The notes under the pieces: model-generated | What the model was told of the DNA's origin: nothing | The model's input: only the letters and a program-made list of their open reading frames with translations | The model's database searches: none | Program-made: the position numbers and the translations under genes | Part shown: positions 22,507 to 32,431 of the stretch, in pieces | Numbering within the stretch: position 1 is the stretch's first letter | Layout: each line of letters opens with the position of its first letter | Assembly: GCA_001051155.2 (NCBI GenBank) | Contig: JYIP02000009.1 | Coordinates: 248,001-312,000 of the forward strand | DNA from: Chrysoporthe austroafricana | Taxonomy: Eukaryota > Ascomycota > Sordariomycetes > Diaporthales > Cryphonectriaceae | Length of the DNA: 64,000 bases | Reading direction: 5' to 3'

Positions 22507-23615
22507 TTATTCGATCTTGATGGCAACCTTGCCAAAGTGCTTCTTGTCCCACATGTACTGGTAGGCCTCTTTCGCCTGCTCAAGGCTGAAGATATTTGGG
22601 TCCAGAACAGGGTGAATATCGTTCGCCTCAACACATCGGCACATGTCCTCGAGCATTGAGCGAGGCCCGACGTAGACTCCGCGGAATGTGCATATATGCA
22701 TAAGAGCGTCCAAGGCCGACGTCTTCGCTTTAGCACCCCCCAGAAATCCAATGATTGAGATCACTCCTTCGAACTTGATGGCCTCACAACTCTGCTCCAG
22801 CGTGCCGGCGCCTCCGACCTCAATGATATGGTCTACACCCTCCCCGCCCGGTGTGAGCTTTTTCGCCGTCGTGCCCCAGTTTGTGTCCTCTCGATAGTTG
22901 ATCACATGGTCTGCACCGAGCTTCTTCAGCTGCTCGCACTTGTCTGCTGAGGAGCTTGTCGCGATGACCTTTGCACCAGCCGCCTTGGCAAACTGCAAGC
23001 CGAAGAGGGATACACCCCCGGTTCCTTGGACGAGTACCCACTGGCCCGGCAGAAGAGGCTTGAGACCATAAAGGGCGTTCCAAGCTGTCAGGCCTGCGCA
23101 GGTGAGAGTTGCCGCCTCCGGGGCGTTAAGGTTCTGCGGTGCGTGGACCAGACCATTCTCGTTGAAAGTGCCGTATTCACGAAGCGTGCCGTCGACGACA
23201 CCGCCCAGCCCAGTTGCGGTCGCTGCGATGTGCACGGCACCGAATTGGTGACCTTGGTTGAAGAGCGTCACCACCTTGTCGCCGGGCTTAAAGCGCGTTA
23301 CGCGCGGGCCGACCTCAACGACCTCACCTGCACCGTCAGAGCACGCGGCAACAGGAAACTTCGTAGGAAAGGGGTACATTCCCTAGTGCACCTTCATTAG
23401 CACCTTGAGCAGATTTTGATTGGTTTTGATGTTCCGTTGTTGAGACTCACCTTGGGAATGATCAGGTCGCGATAGTTGAGGGAGGCTCCGTTGATTTTAA
23501 CGAGGACGTCGTTGTCACCCACTTTCGGGACCGGGACATCGCCATACTCCAGCCCATCAAAGCCCTTTTCGGAGCTGGTGATCGTCCACTGCTTCGTGGT
23601 TGAAGGCGCCATCAT
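22507..23615 (-). CDS. MDR-family NAD(P)-dependent alcohol dehydrogenase / quinone-reductase-like
   Basis: Two minus-strand exons, 23615-23451 and 23382-22507, joined at LIIPK|GMYPFP, give 346 aa. The intron has GTGAGT and CACTAG ends. The GroES-like N-terminal domain carries GAGEVVEVGPRVTRFKPGDK. The Rossmann half has the nucleotide motif VQGTGGVSLFGLQFAKAAGA. The catalytic-zinc His and the four structural-zinc Cys of classical ADH are not evident, which fits the zinc-independent quinone-reductase-like branch common in fungi. It reduces or oxidises a small carbonyl/alcohol; the substrate is unknown. ATG codons at 23615 and 23612 are adjacent and either could start. Confidence 0.92.
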
Positions 23616-25233
23616 GAGCGGAAGGATCTGAAGTTCTTCGAGTACTCCGCGCTTCCACGCTTGCTTGAAATGTGCTGGCCGTCCACGCGTCTTACTGGTT
23701 GTTAACTAGAAATATGCAAGAATTTGATGAGGGTGTCACCGGCAGAGAAGGACGACGAAAGGCCCAGTTTATTTTACAAACCACATGTTTACTAATGCGG
23801 CATTGCGGGTAAACTTTTCCAGGATCCACTTGGCGGGTCCCAGTGTTGCAATAATGACGTGACTCTATGAGCCAGACGCCTCCCGGATTCTTTGCAAGCC
23901 GTTCTCTGTACACGTATCTTAGGCTAAAAGGACGTCATCCTTTTACTGAGCACTGTGTGTAAGGTTTTATGTTGTCTAATAAACATACCATACAAAGTGG
24001 AGAAAGAAGAATTGAAACAGAAGTCATACGTTCGGCATTTAGACAATATCCTTGCTACCGTATCTCCCATGAACTCGAGAAGACTTGGACGTCCCGAGTT
24101 GAGTCTGAACTTCAGACTCATGCTGTGTTATTTGCCTAGTATCAACAAAGAGAAACCTATCCTACAATAATTAATCGCATAGCTTAGCTTTTCGCTAGCC
24201 TTCACGTGCAAGGTGGTATCGTTATCTGCCCATGACTCTTGATGATCCACGCCATCATTTCCATCAGAACCCTTTCAAGTTTTGCGTAAGGTCCTTGTTG
24301 CGCCTTGACTGAGTATATTGCCTTTGAAACTGCATCGAATAGGCCTATAAGTACGGCGGGAGCAAGCCCGACGGACCAAGGATGGACCTGGTTCTTCAGC
24401 ACTCCTTAGACCACCTTAACAGTTATCGTTAAATGAAGATCCCTTCCAAGCACAAGAATTCTGCCCTTGTAACATCGAAGGAAATTCTGGTCTATTTTCG
24501 TCGTGCGATGTCTGAAATTCGACGTTTGTCCACTGATAGCTGTCGCGCGGTCTGCGATGTCTCAGAGAAAGAGCAATGAATCTGCTCTTAAGTTACTGAA
24601 TTGAGGCACTCTCAGGTCGTAATTCGATGAAGTCAGACTTCATCACCTGCTATTATCACTTTACAACTGCCTGGAGTGGCATGAAGTTCCGAGTACGGGT
24701 GACTTGCACCTATGGTAGCCGTCTTATTCAGGAAAAGTAGGTAGTGAAGTATAATTATGCTTACTGCTGGAGTTTTTTTTTAGCAAGATAAATGTTATGC
24801 GAACATATCTGTCGGCTCCGTTCAGACTCGAACTGGGTTTCTTGGGCCAATTGTCGTAGTCCGGGCTAGGTAGATAGGACATTCGGATTCGGAGAATTAG
24901 TCCGGCAATCCCACCTAGTAGTTCTATGAAGGCTGTGAATAGTCCAGCCTTTGTTTTATTAAGTAGGCAATTGAGTATGAAGTATCTTCACCCAAAAGAT
25001 GTTCATTAAGTCTCACTAGGTATTTGATTATGTAAGCAAGTAAACAACACCACATATGGGGCGGGGACAGGCTCTTTTCACAAACGTGTTTTCTGTCCCT
25101 CTTGCCCTGGGGTTGATTGGAGTTGACAATCTTTATCCAAATCCCCCTCTTACGTGGTTGTGCCGTCACAACACTCCACTTTTTGTTTGTTTGTTCAGCA
25201 ACGGCCGCGGATCTTCATTGGGATACCCAAACC
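23616..25233. other. gene-poor region with a dispersed repeat copy and a tRNA-like relic
   Basis: No coding region is supported in these 1.6 kb. The region holds one copy of a repeat that recurs near 50.1 kb (listed separately), a tRNA 3'-half-like fragment near 24806-24870, and a T-run near 24774. Confidence 0.5.
24345..24473 (+). repeat. dispersed ~129-bp repeat, copy 1
   Basis: This segment begins CTATAAGTACGGCGGG and ends CTGCCCTTGTAAC. It matches 50129-50256 in the same orientation along its whole length, with roughly a dozen substitutions and a one-base length difference. Similarity stops abruptly on both sides. A small GC hairpin (CGGG loop CCCG) lies near its left end. No protein is encoded. 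Confidence 0.85.
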
Positions 25234-26208
25234 ATGGCGGTGGCCACTTGGAATACAGTCGAAACACCGCACGAGGGCCTCGTCAAGGGCGCAGATGGCT
25301 CTGAGCTGTTCTTAATGGCCACAGGCGCTCCGAGGCAACCAGGCCACCCAGTCGTGATCTTGGAAACGGGCCTCGGCGTAAGCAGCGCCACCTGGGCCGC
25401 AGTCCAGCGGCTCCTCGACCCTCAAATACGCAGCATCAGCTATGACCGTGCAGGTTTCGGAAGAAATCCCCCATCCACGAAAGCACGGATTGCGTCTAAT
25501 ATGGCAGCTGAGCTCTTAGACGTGCTGCGTTCCGCTGGCGTGGATCCCCCCTATCTCATCGTTATGGCATCCTTCGGAGGAATCGTCGGTCGCGAGTTCA
25601 TGGCTGCTGTTGGGCCCGCCGCCATTGCTGGGATGGTTTTCGTGGACACAGCCCAGGAGAACACGCCGACGACGCTGCGCTATCCTCATCAACCGATCGC
25701 GTTCTCTCTCAACGGACGCAACTACTTCGACGCGATTGGGCTTCTCAAGGACAATGCCTTGACCGCGGAGGAGAACCAGCGCATCAGGGATGACGCCAAC
25801 GTGCCGACGGCCATCGCCACGGCGGACGAGGAAGGCATCAACTCACGCGAGAGTGCTTTTGCCCTGGGCAGGCGTAAGCAGTTCGACGGTCAGATCTTGG
25901 GAATGAGCCCTTTCACGGTCGTCCGGGGGGATGCAGCGCGGGACTTCCGACGGGTCCTTGAGTTAGCGGCTGGAGACGAGCAGGACCAGGACACGATTGA
26001 GTACACAAAGGAGGTAAAAGAGTTCCTCACGGAGCGATTTGAGCGCTTCGACCGTGATTCCCAGTTGGAGCAGCTCCGCCTGTCGGGCAATGGTCGTTTC
26101 GTCCAGGCCCAGAAGAGTGCGCACGCGGTTATGGTTACGGAGCCGGAATTGGTTGTCGAGGCGATTTTGGACGTCTGGCAACGTAGTATCTCTGGAAAAG
26201 TCTTTTAA
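25234..26208 (+). CDS. alpha/beta hydrolase
   Basis: From ATG 25234 the frame gives 324 aa; an in-frame upstream ATG (25117) would add 39 residues of hydrophobic character with no clear support. The fold is shown by VVILETGLGVSSATW (oxyanion strand/loop), SYDRAGFG, the nucleophile region and a C-terminal His. The nucleophile is Ser113 in VMASFGG, where the usual first Gly of GxSxG is replaced by Met; the likely catalytic His is His297 (SAHAV). The sequence is typical of cytosolic hydrolases of esters, epoxides or amides; the substrate is unknown. The stop lies only 41 bp from the end of the converging amidase gene, so the transcripts probably overlap. Confidence 0.85.
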   Translation: MAVATWNTVETPHEGLVKGADGSELFLMATGAPRQPGHPVVILETGLGVSSATWAAVQRLLDPQIRSISYDRAGFGRNPPSTKARIASNMAAELLDVLRSAGVDPPYLIVMASFGGIVGREFMAAVGPAAIAGMVFVDTAQENTPTTLRYPHQPIAFSLNGRNYFDAIGLLKDNALTAEENQRIRDDANVPTAIATADEEGINSRESAFALGRRKQFDGQILGMSPFTVVRGDAARDFRRVLELAAGDEQDQDTIEYTKEVKEFLTERFERFDRDSQLEQLRLSGNGRFVQAQKSAHAVMVTEPELVVEAILDVWQRSISGKVF

Positions 26209-26249
26209 GGATGTACAAAGAGTGGATGTGTCCTTGCGCACAATGTCGC

Positions 26250-28106
26250 TCACTCATCAAGACCCAAGCCACCAACCTCCCAAACCGCAGCAGCAAGGAA
26301 CAACTTCTCTTCGTCCCATCTCCTGCCTACCATCTGCATCCCAATTGGTAACTTCCCCTGACCATCCACCGTTTTCCCCCATCCCACAGGTATCACGAGC
26401 CCGGGATGGCCGGTCAAGTTGAAAGGGCATGTATTCCATATATTCCCCAGCGCAAGCTCCTGCTTCTCCTTGACACCCAAATCCGCACTCGGATGCCTCA
26501 TACCCACTGTCGGATTCACTGGCGTAATTAACACGTCGTACTTCTCCAACGCAGTATCGTAAGCCCCTCGCAATTTATGCGCATGCGTCACCGCTTTCCC
26601 CCTCGCGGCCAGGGGAAAGCGGTCTTTTTGCTGGTTGAGGAACGTCCCGCTGAGCAACATGTCGACGACAGCAGGCGCCGCTTTGTTCATCGTTTCATAC
26701 CACTTGCCGTTAGGAATTGGAGGATCGAGGTCGGCAAGCGGCCAGCTAAGTAGATCCGGTGGCTTGTTATAAAGAAACACATTCGCCATATCTGCTCTCG
26801 TCACTGCGGTGAAGATGTCCGCGCCTAGTGTGTGCAGTGGGATGCTGACTTCCTCGACTACACCGCCGAGAGATGCAAACCGTTCGCCGGCCTTGCGGAC
26901 TTCGGCAGCTACCTCGGCGGCGAGCTGCGGTGCCGACCACGCCTCCTTGACGATACCAATGCGCAGACCACGCGCTGCGGTCACGGGCGTCCAGTCACCA
27001 GCGGCCTTGCGGGCCTCGATAGTCCTGTCGAGAAGTTCGTGATATGGGGCCACGTTCTGCCGCAGCGGCGTCTCGGGCGTCATCCGCGGGTCAAGGCCGT
27101 CGTAACCAGCCAGCACAGAGAGGAGCAGTGCCGTGTCGCGGACTGACCGGGCCATCGGCCCGCAGTGGTCTATAGCAGGATACAGTGCAGTGAGCCCGGT
27201 GTAGGGCACTAGGCCATGCGTTGGTTTGAGCCCGTAGATACCGGAGTATCCGGCGGGCTGGCGGATGCTGCCTCCTTGGTCAGCGCCGAGGGCGAAGTCC
27301 ACACCCTCGCCGAGGATATCGTCGTCGTCGCCTGAGTGACCGTGTCTCTTCCTCCATTCCCGCACGCTTTTGACTCCTAACAAGGCGGCGCTTCCGGAGC
27401 TGCTACCGCCGCACTCGTACCCCTTGAGCCAAGGATTATCTACAGGCCCTGTGGCGCTGGTGAAACTCAGGGCTGACATGCAGTAGTTTTCGCACGTCGA
27501 CGTTCCGATGATCGTGGCTCCGGCCTCCAGCACCCGCGTCACAACGGGAGCGTCGAAGTTTGAGATGGGATAGGGCTGGTCTTTGCTCAGATGATACGGC
27601 TGTGTCCCCCCGGTCAGTGGTAGACCTGCGATGGAGACGTTGTCCTTAACGGCCATTGTCCTTCCGGATAGGAGACCAGTGCCGGTCGGCTTGATCACGG
27701 TCTTGAGAGATCCTGTCAGTCTTAACCTGACAAGAGTGAAAATTTGTTACTGTAGAGACGACCAACTCACTCTGAAGCTCCAAGCATTGAGAGGATTCGC
27801 CGACCCTATCGGCTCTATGTAGGACCGTGTAGAGGCCTCAACAGTCCGGAGTAGCGGATGATGATATACTGGTAAGGTATTCACGGTCTCTATCGTCGAG
27901 ATGGTAGACTGGAGGAGTGCAAGGTATTGCAACTCATCTTTCGATTGGACGGAAAAGCCTAGTGATGCGGCCACCTCCTGAAGGTCCTCTTTTGTGGCCT
28001 CCCTGTGGACCTTGTCAGGACTCAACTCGCTCAGCTGTGTTTTAGTAAGGGAGTGACCGTACCTTCTTGCGGTCTGAGTCTCCTGAGACATGTTTGACGG
28101 TGACAT
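26250..28106 (-). CDS. amidase (amidase-signature family)
   Basis: Two minus-strand exons, 28106-27771 and 27701-26250, give 595 aa. The acceptor chosen is CTCAAG after a CTGAC branch site, because it alone keeps the frame and is far enough from the branch. The Ser-cisSer-Lys triad of amidase-signature enzymes is visible: Lys in TMAVKDNV, one Ser in the Gly/Ser-rich GGSSSGSAALLG, and the nucleophile region DQGGSIRQPAGYSG. These enzymes hydrolyse amides to acid and ammonia. A short Arg/Asp-rich insertion (about KRHGHSGDDDD) sits between the two serine motifs. The first 110 residues are helical, as in fungal members. No signal peptide is seen, so it is probably cytosolic. Confidence 0.93.
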
Positions 28107-29738
28107 AGATGGTCTCTCAGATCCCTTATGCGGGGTAAACAGTCTTGAGAGAAAATAGAACTGCAACTGCCGAGTTCACTCAGAAGATATAGCATGTCGT
28201 TATGTTGCATTATGTGATCTGCAGCCACACCGATAAGGACCATGAAAACTTGGATGAGTATCTTTCCGGCAACGGAACCCCACCTCCAAACCATTGTCAC
28301 CGTCTCTGATGGTGCTTGGATTTTCCCGGAGCACTTGTTGTCCCGATATACACCACAGATGGTGGTCTCGGAAATACGGCAGACTTTACGGACAGAAGTG
28401 TCTCGGGGTCCCGTGTTGATGGCCTCACGGATAAGGGCAGGATGCGAGATTGGAGGGGCACATGAGAGATGAGGACTGATGGCTATTTGAGTGTCTAGTT
28501 GTATCTATAACAGCGCAGTTCCAGGAGTGAGGGCGTGGATTGGGGGGGGGGGGAGCGGGAGTCATGACCAGAAACTTATGTTGGATGAGAAGGAAGTGAG
28601 TGTCTACAGGATCAGAAATTCCGCCCGTGCGAAGGGCTGTCTCCTCTCCGGGCCCAAATGAATGGGCAGAACTTTGCAATTGTATCTGCATCAAGCCAAG
28701 GCAATTGTGTCAGTTCCGTAGTACCTACTCACATCATGGCGTCGCATGGCCACTGGTGGCCGGGAGCTCGACTCAGTGGAGCCGCCATATAGGGTGTCAC
28801 GGCTGATCAACAAGCTCAATTCACGTGAGTGTCGAAGTATAGCATCTGTGAAAGTGTGCAATACTCGCCATCAGATCCAGAGTGTGTCATGCCTCCAGCG
28901 CTTATTGAAGGACCACGACTTAGTTGCAACGACGAGCTACGGCATCTTCGTCGCTCGGGCTCCTTTTCGATTGCCAGTCTGATAGTCCTGGCCCAATCCT
29001 GTACCATCAGATGCTAGGCTGTAGTTTACCTGGGCCGTGGGGCGATTTCGCGTCCCTGGAGCCCCAGATCGTCGATGAGGATGGAAGGGCTGGTGACCGC
29101 TTCGTGTGATCGGAAGGGGGCTTTGACCTGGCATGACATTCAGAGCCATGGAGATGAATGGGCCAAATTGACTGATAAATAGGTATACATCTGCAACAAG
29201 AGGGACCTCAACCTGTCATAGTTGAGGTTGAGAGCAGTCCCGAGTGCGAACTGCTGTGTGTTGGAATAAATCATGCCGAGTGGTTGAGAATCAGAATGAG
29301 ATCACCCGAATGGGTTGTACGGGAAGCCCACTGGGACCCTAACCCGGGGTCTTTGACATTTTCGAAACTATCTCGGTCCCACGGCCGCACGCTTTCTTCG
29401 CCTCCCTCACCTTGCCTGGTACGCCTAGGTGTTCCTGCCGGACTATCTGTTCAACCCTTTCCCCTCTTACCGATCTTGGACTCGCATTGTTCCATCTTAT
29501 GACAGGAAGACCACTCTCGTCCTGAATGACACAACAGGATCTTGTCTCTAACGAAGCGTCACCCTTCCCAAGATGGCGTCATGAACCGACGGAGGACTTC
29601 TCCTCATCTCCTCGCCTCTTCTTTTCCGTGCTGTACTTGCGTGCGCCGATATTACCTCGTTTCTCCCGTATTTCCCACCCGGTCCCCTCTCGAGGCCCCT
29701 AGCTAACGAGGCTCCCAAGACTCTCAAAGCTGACGACC
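28107..29738. other. intergenic region
   Basis: About 1.6 kb with no convincing coding region. A G-run at about 28541-28551 is the only simple sequence. The CT-rich last 200 bases precede the next start codon. Confidence 0.5.
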
Positions 29739-30791
29739 ATGACCGACTCATCGCCCTCACCTTTCTCGACGCCCAAGCGTAAGAGAGCGGACATCACCCT
29801 CGAGGATGGCCCCTCACCGGTGACGACGCAGTTCTGCTTCGACGTCAACGCGGCGGGCTTGATGCCTAGTAGCGGCGGCAGCAGCCCTCGCACCAAGGTT
29901 GCTCACAGGTTCCGCGGCCTGGCCCTAGCCGACCGCAGCGTGCATAGCGGTGGGGGCGGGGTTGCAGCGGCACGGGACCCTGTGCTGCGCGCGAGGGCTG
30001 AAGACGCCGATAACGATAGCGATGCCGGTGCGACGGATAGGATGCAAATAGATGAGGACGAGTCTAAGATGAGGAAGCGTACTCGCTTATCGCCCGTGCC
30101 AGACGTAAATACTGGCTCTCAGCAATCTGCATTGCAGGTCGAAATCCCCGAGACGCCTGACATGCGGAGGAGTGAGCCTCAAAGCGCCACTCACCCGACC
30201 ACCGACCAACCTCGATCTGCGCCGGCTCACGACGATGCGCCACTGGAGCCGGACCCTGTCCAGCGGTTTGCAGTCGACCAGACACTCCTGACCTCGTCGC
30301 CGAAGCCGTCTCCAGCAAAGCTTTCGAGGCCAACGCCTGCTAACAAACATCCCGTCGAGGCACTCAAGACGAAAGGCCGAAAACGAGCTGGCACGCCGCC
30401 CCTCTCAGGCAGCACCAAGGTCAACGCCGCACGCCCTCCTACCGACACAGAGGCAGCCGATATCGTCGACCCTGTACGAGCCGCCCTGACCTGGCACGAG
30501 GACGAGATCACAGTCTACGACCCTGAGGACGAGGATGACGACGGCATAGGTATCAATGGCATCGGGTTTAAGCCGACCCCGGCCATTGCATACGCCCGCG
30601 CGATGAAGAGAAGGCAGCAGCTAGCTGAGTACAAGAAGAGGGAGGAGAAAGAGGCCAGGGCTCGCCGAAGTCACAGGAGACGGGGTAGCCCAGAGAGATC
30701 TGTGGCGCCGAAGTTGAAGCGTAAGGATAAGGATGATAGAAAGGTGCGGTTTACGGAGACCGAAAACGCCACGATGATCGAGACGATTTGA
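29739..30791 (+). CDS. uncharacterised, probably nuclear, disordered protein
   Basis: A single exon gives 350 aa. The N-terminus has a basic cluster after a Ser/Pro start (TPKRKR), a likely nuclear signal. The middle is Pro/Thr/Ala-rich and probably disordered. The C-terminal 110 residues look more conserved: an acidic patch (YDPEDEDDDG), a GINGIGFKPTPAIAYARAMK segment, then a long Arg/Lys/Glu helix. The layout suggests a chromatin or spindle-associated protein, but I recognise no family. The CT-rich leader and strong codon preference support expression. Confidence 0.82.
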   Translation: MTDSSPSPFSTPKRKRADITLEDGPSPVTTQFCFDVNAAGLMPSSGGSSPRTKVAHRFRGLALADRSVHSGGGGVAAARDPVLRARAEDADNDSDAGATDRMQIDEDESKMRKRTRLSPVPDVNTGSQQSALQVEIPETPDMRRSEPQSATHPTTDQPRSAPAHDDAPLEPDPVQRFAVDQTLLTSSPKPSPAKLSRPTPANKHPVEALKTKGRKRAGTPPLSGSTKVNAARPPTDTEAADIVDPVRAALTWHEDEITVYDPEDEDDDGIGINGIGFKPTPAIAYARAMKRRQQLAEYKKREEKEARARRSHRRRGSPERSVAPKLKRKDKDDRKVRFTETENATMIETI

Positions 30792-31174
30792 CGACCATTA
30801 CTTGAGAGAAGTGTTCTGCAATTGAGTCGCGGCCGGCACGACCGCCAATTATGAGTGTTATCTGGCGTTCGCCGGCACAATCACCGAGAAATTAACCAAC
30901 AGCTTCAAATTATGCCGTCTGCCATGACCACACCGGCGTCGATCCGGGGCATGGATATTGGGCAGGAGACACGGCGTATTCACTTTCAGGACGCCGTTGA
31001 AGAGTAGGATTTAGTCGTTGCAACCTCGGAGCTCGAGGACAACGTATCAGGAAATGGCTTCATAGAATACCCACCAAACGCCGCAGTAATGCAATATGAC
31101 AGTCGTTCCGGGCGCCTTTTTGATGCCTCGTTCCTTGCTTTTCTTTTTTTTTTTTTGCGTATACCGTTGAGTCC
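30792..31174. other. short intergenic region between convergent genes
   Basis: Contains a T-run near 31144-31156, just past the COX20 stop on its 3' side. No gene is seen. Confidence 0.5.
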
Positions 31175-31817
31175 CTACCAGAACCTATACCAACTCTTTT
31201 GCGCAGCCTTCTCTGTGGTGACTTCCTGCTCCTTCTGCCGCTGCAATCTCTTCTCATCCTCCTGCTTCTTCTGCTCTGCCTGTTTCTTGCTCACCACCTC
31301 AACCACTCTCTTCATGTTTGCGCGCTCCACCCTTCTCTGATATTGACAATATTCGTAGGCGATAACGCTGACTGCGATTCCGGAACCGACCGCCCAATTT
31401 GCCGCCTTTGGTATTGGTGCTGTCCGCCCACTCGGTCAGCCTTTGCTTCTTCTCCCCGCCGGTAAGATCTTTCAGCTCTCATATAGTCTCCCGCAGGAGA
31501 TCTGTGTACATACCGCCGATAATGTACCTCAGAAATCCAATAGCACCTCCGGACCCGATGCCGGTGAGCAATCCCTCACGCGTACACGGCGCCTGGTGTA
31601 CCTTTAGGAAATCATCCGGTTTTATCGTCGTCACGGCCTCGCCCAATGTCGCGCGCTTATTGGGATCTATCCCCTCTGGTATGGGCTTCGACTTCAGCGA
31701 GACCTCTGCAAAGCACTGGGCTGCGGCGGCCTCTGCCTGCCGCTGCTTCTCGCGGTGGGTGGATCCCGCAACATGGGTGGAGGTGGATTCGCTGGGTGAC
31801 GACGGGGAGGCGGACAT
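31175..31817 (-). CDS. COX20: cytochrome c oxidase assembly factor Cox20
   Basis: Two minus-strand exons, 31817-31514 and 31419-31175, give 182 aa; the intron has GTATGT, CTGAC and GACAG. The core matches the Cox20/FAM36A family: CTREGLLTGIGSGGAIGFLR forms the first membrane segment, then APIPKAANWAVGSGIAVS and the second segment ending in AYEYCQYQRR. Cox20 is an inner mitochondrial membrane chaperone that handles newly made Cox2 during complex IV assembly. The N-terminal 70 residues face the matrix side or are partly disordered, and the C-terminal tail is a charged Lys/Glu/Gln coil. The gene is divergent from POL2, with start codons 614 bp apart. Confidence 0.93.
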
Positions 31818-32431
31818 GGTAAACTACATCTGACAAAGACAAGCCGTGCAGTGTGGGTGCAGAAGCTAGGGTGGCTTTGACTTCGTGTTGCAGAGATATC
31901 CTCCTCGGCGCATTGGGGACCACCGGCTAGTAAGTGACGTCCTCAAGAAAGATCGTGCTGGGTGGTCTGTGCAGCCTGCAGGGATGGTAGCTCATAAGGG
32001 CAGGGCCCGGGGCTGCATTGGTCAATTTACAGGGCCCAAGTCGTACCAGGGTTCCAAAATGCGGCGCGCGTGTGCAGACGCGGTCCAGCACTGCACTGCG
32101 CTCAAGACGCGTCAAACAGATTTGGCGGGGGTACCGCTCTGATATTCCACCCGGGCAGCTAACAACATCATGCCGGATCCTGCTGACATGCAACTGTTGA
32201 GTTTCTGCTCATGATACTTTCACTTTACTTCTTCAATTCCTCCGGGGAACTCACTCGGATGTACCCTCTGTACCGGCGCCTAGTCCCTTTCTTGTCACTT
32301 TGTCACTGAACACGCGCCGCCCCCCGCATAAATCACCCATAGCAGAACCAACTATCCTCCTACCCCTCCGACTTAGCCATCCTCAACCAATTCACAATTG
32401 ACCTCCACCACGACCTCTTCCACATCGAACA
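31818..32431. promoter_or_regulatory. shared COX20/POL2 divergent promoter with an MCB-type ACGCGT
   Basis: The gap between two divergent start codons must hold both promoters. An exact ACGCGT (MluI cell-cycle box) lies at 32107-32112, about 320 bp upstream of the POL2 ATG. In yeasts MBF uses this box to drive DNA-replication genes in late G1. Whether it works here is inference. Confidence 0.6.

Noticed and set aside
12304..28106. Classical secondary-metabolite cluster
   Set aside because: No polyketide synthase, peptide synthetase, terpene synthase or P450 is present.
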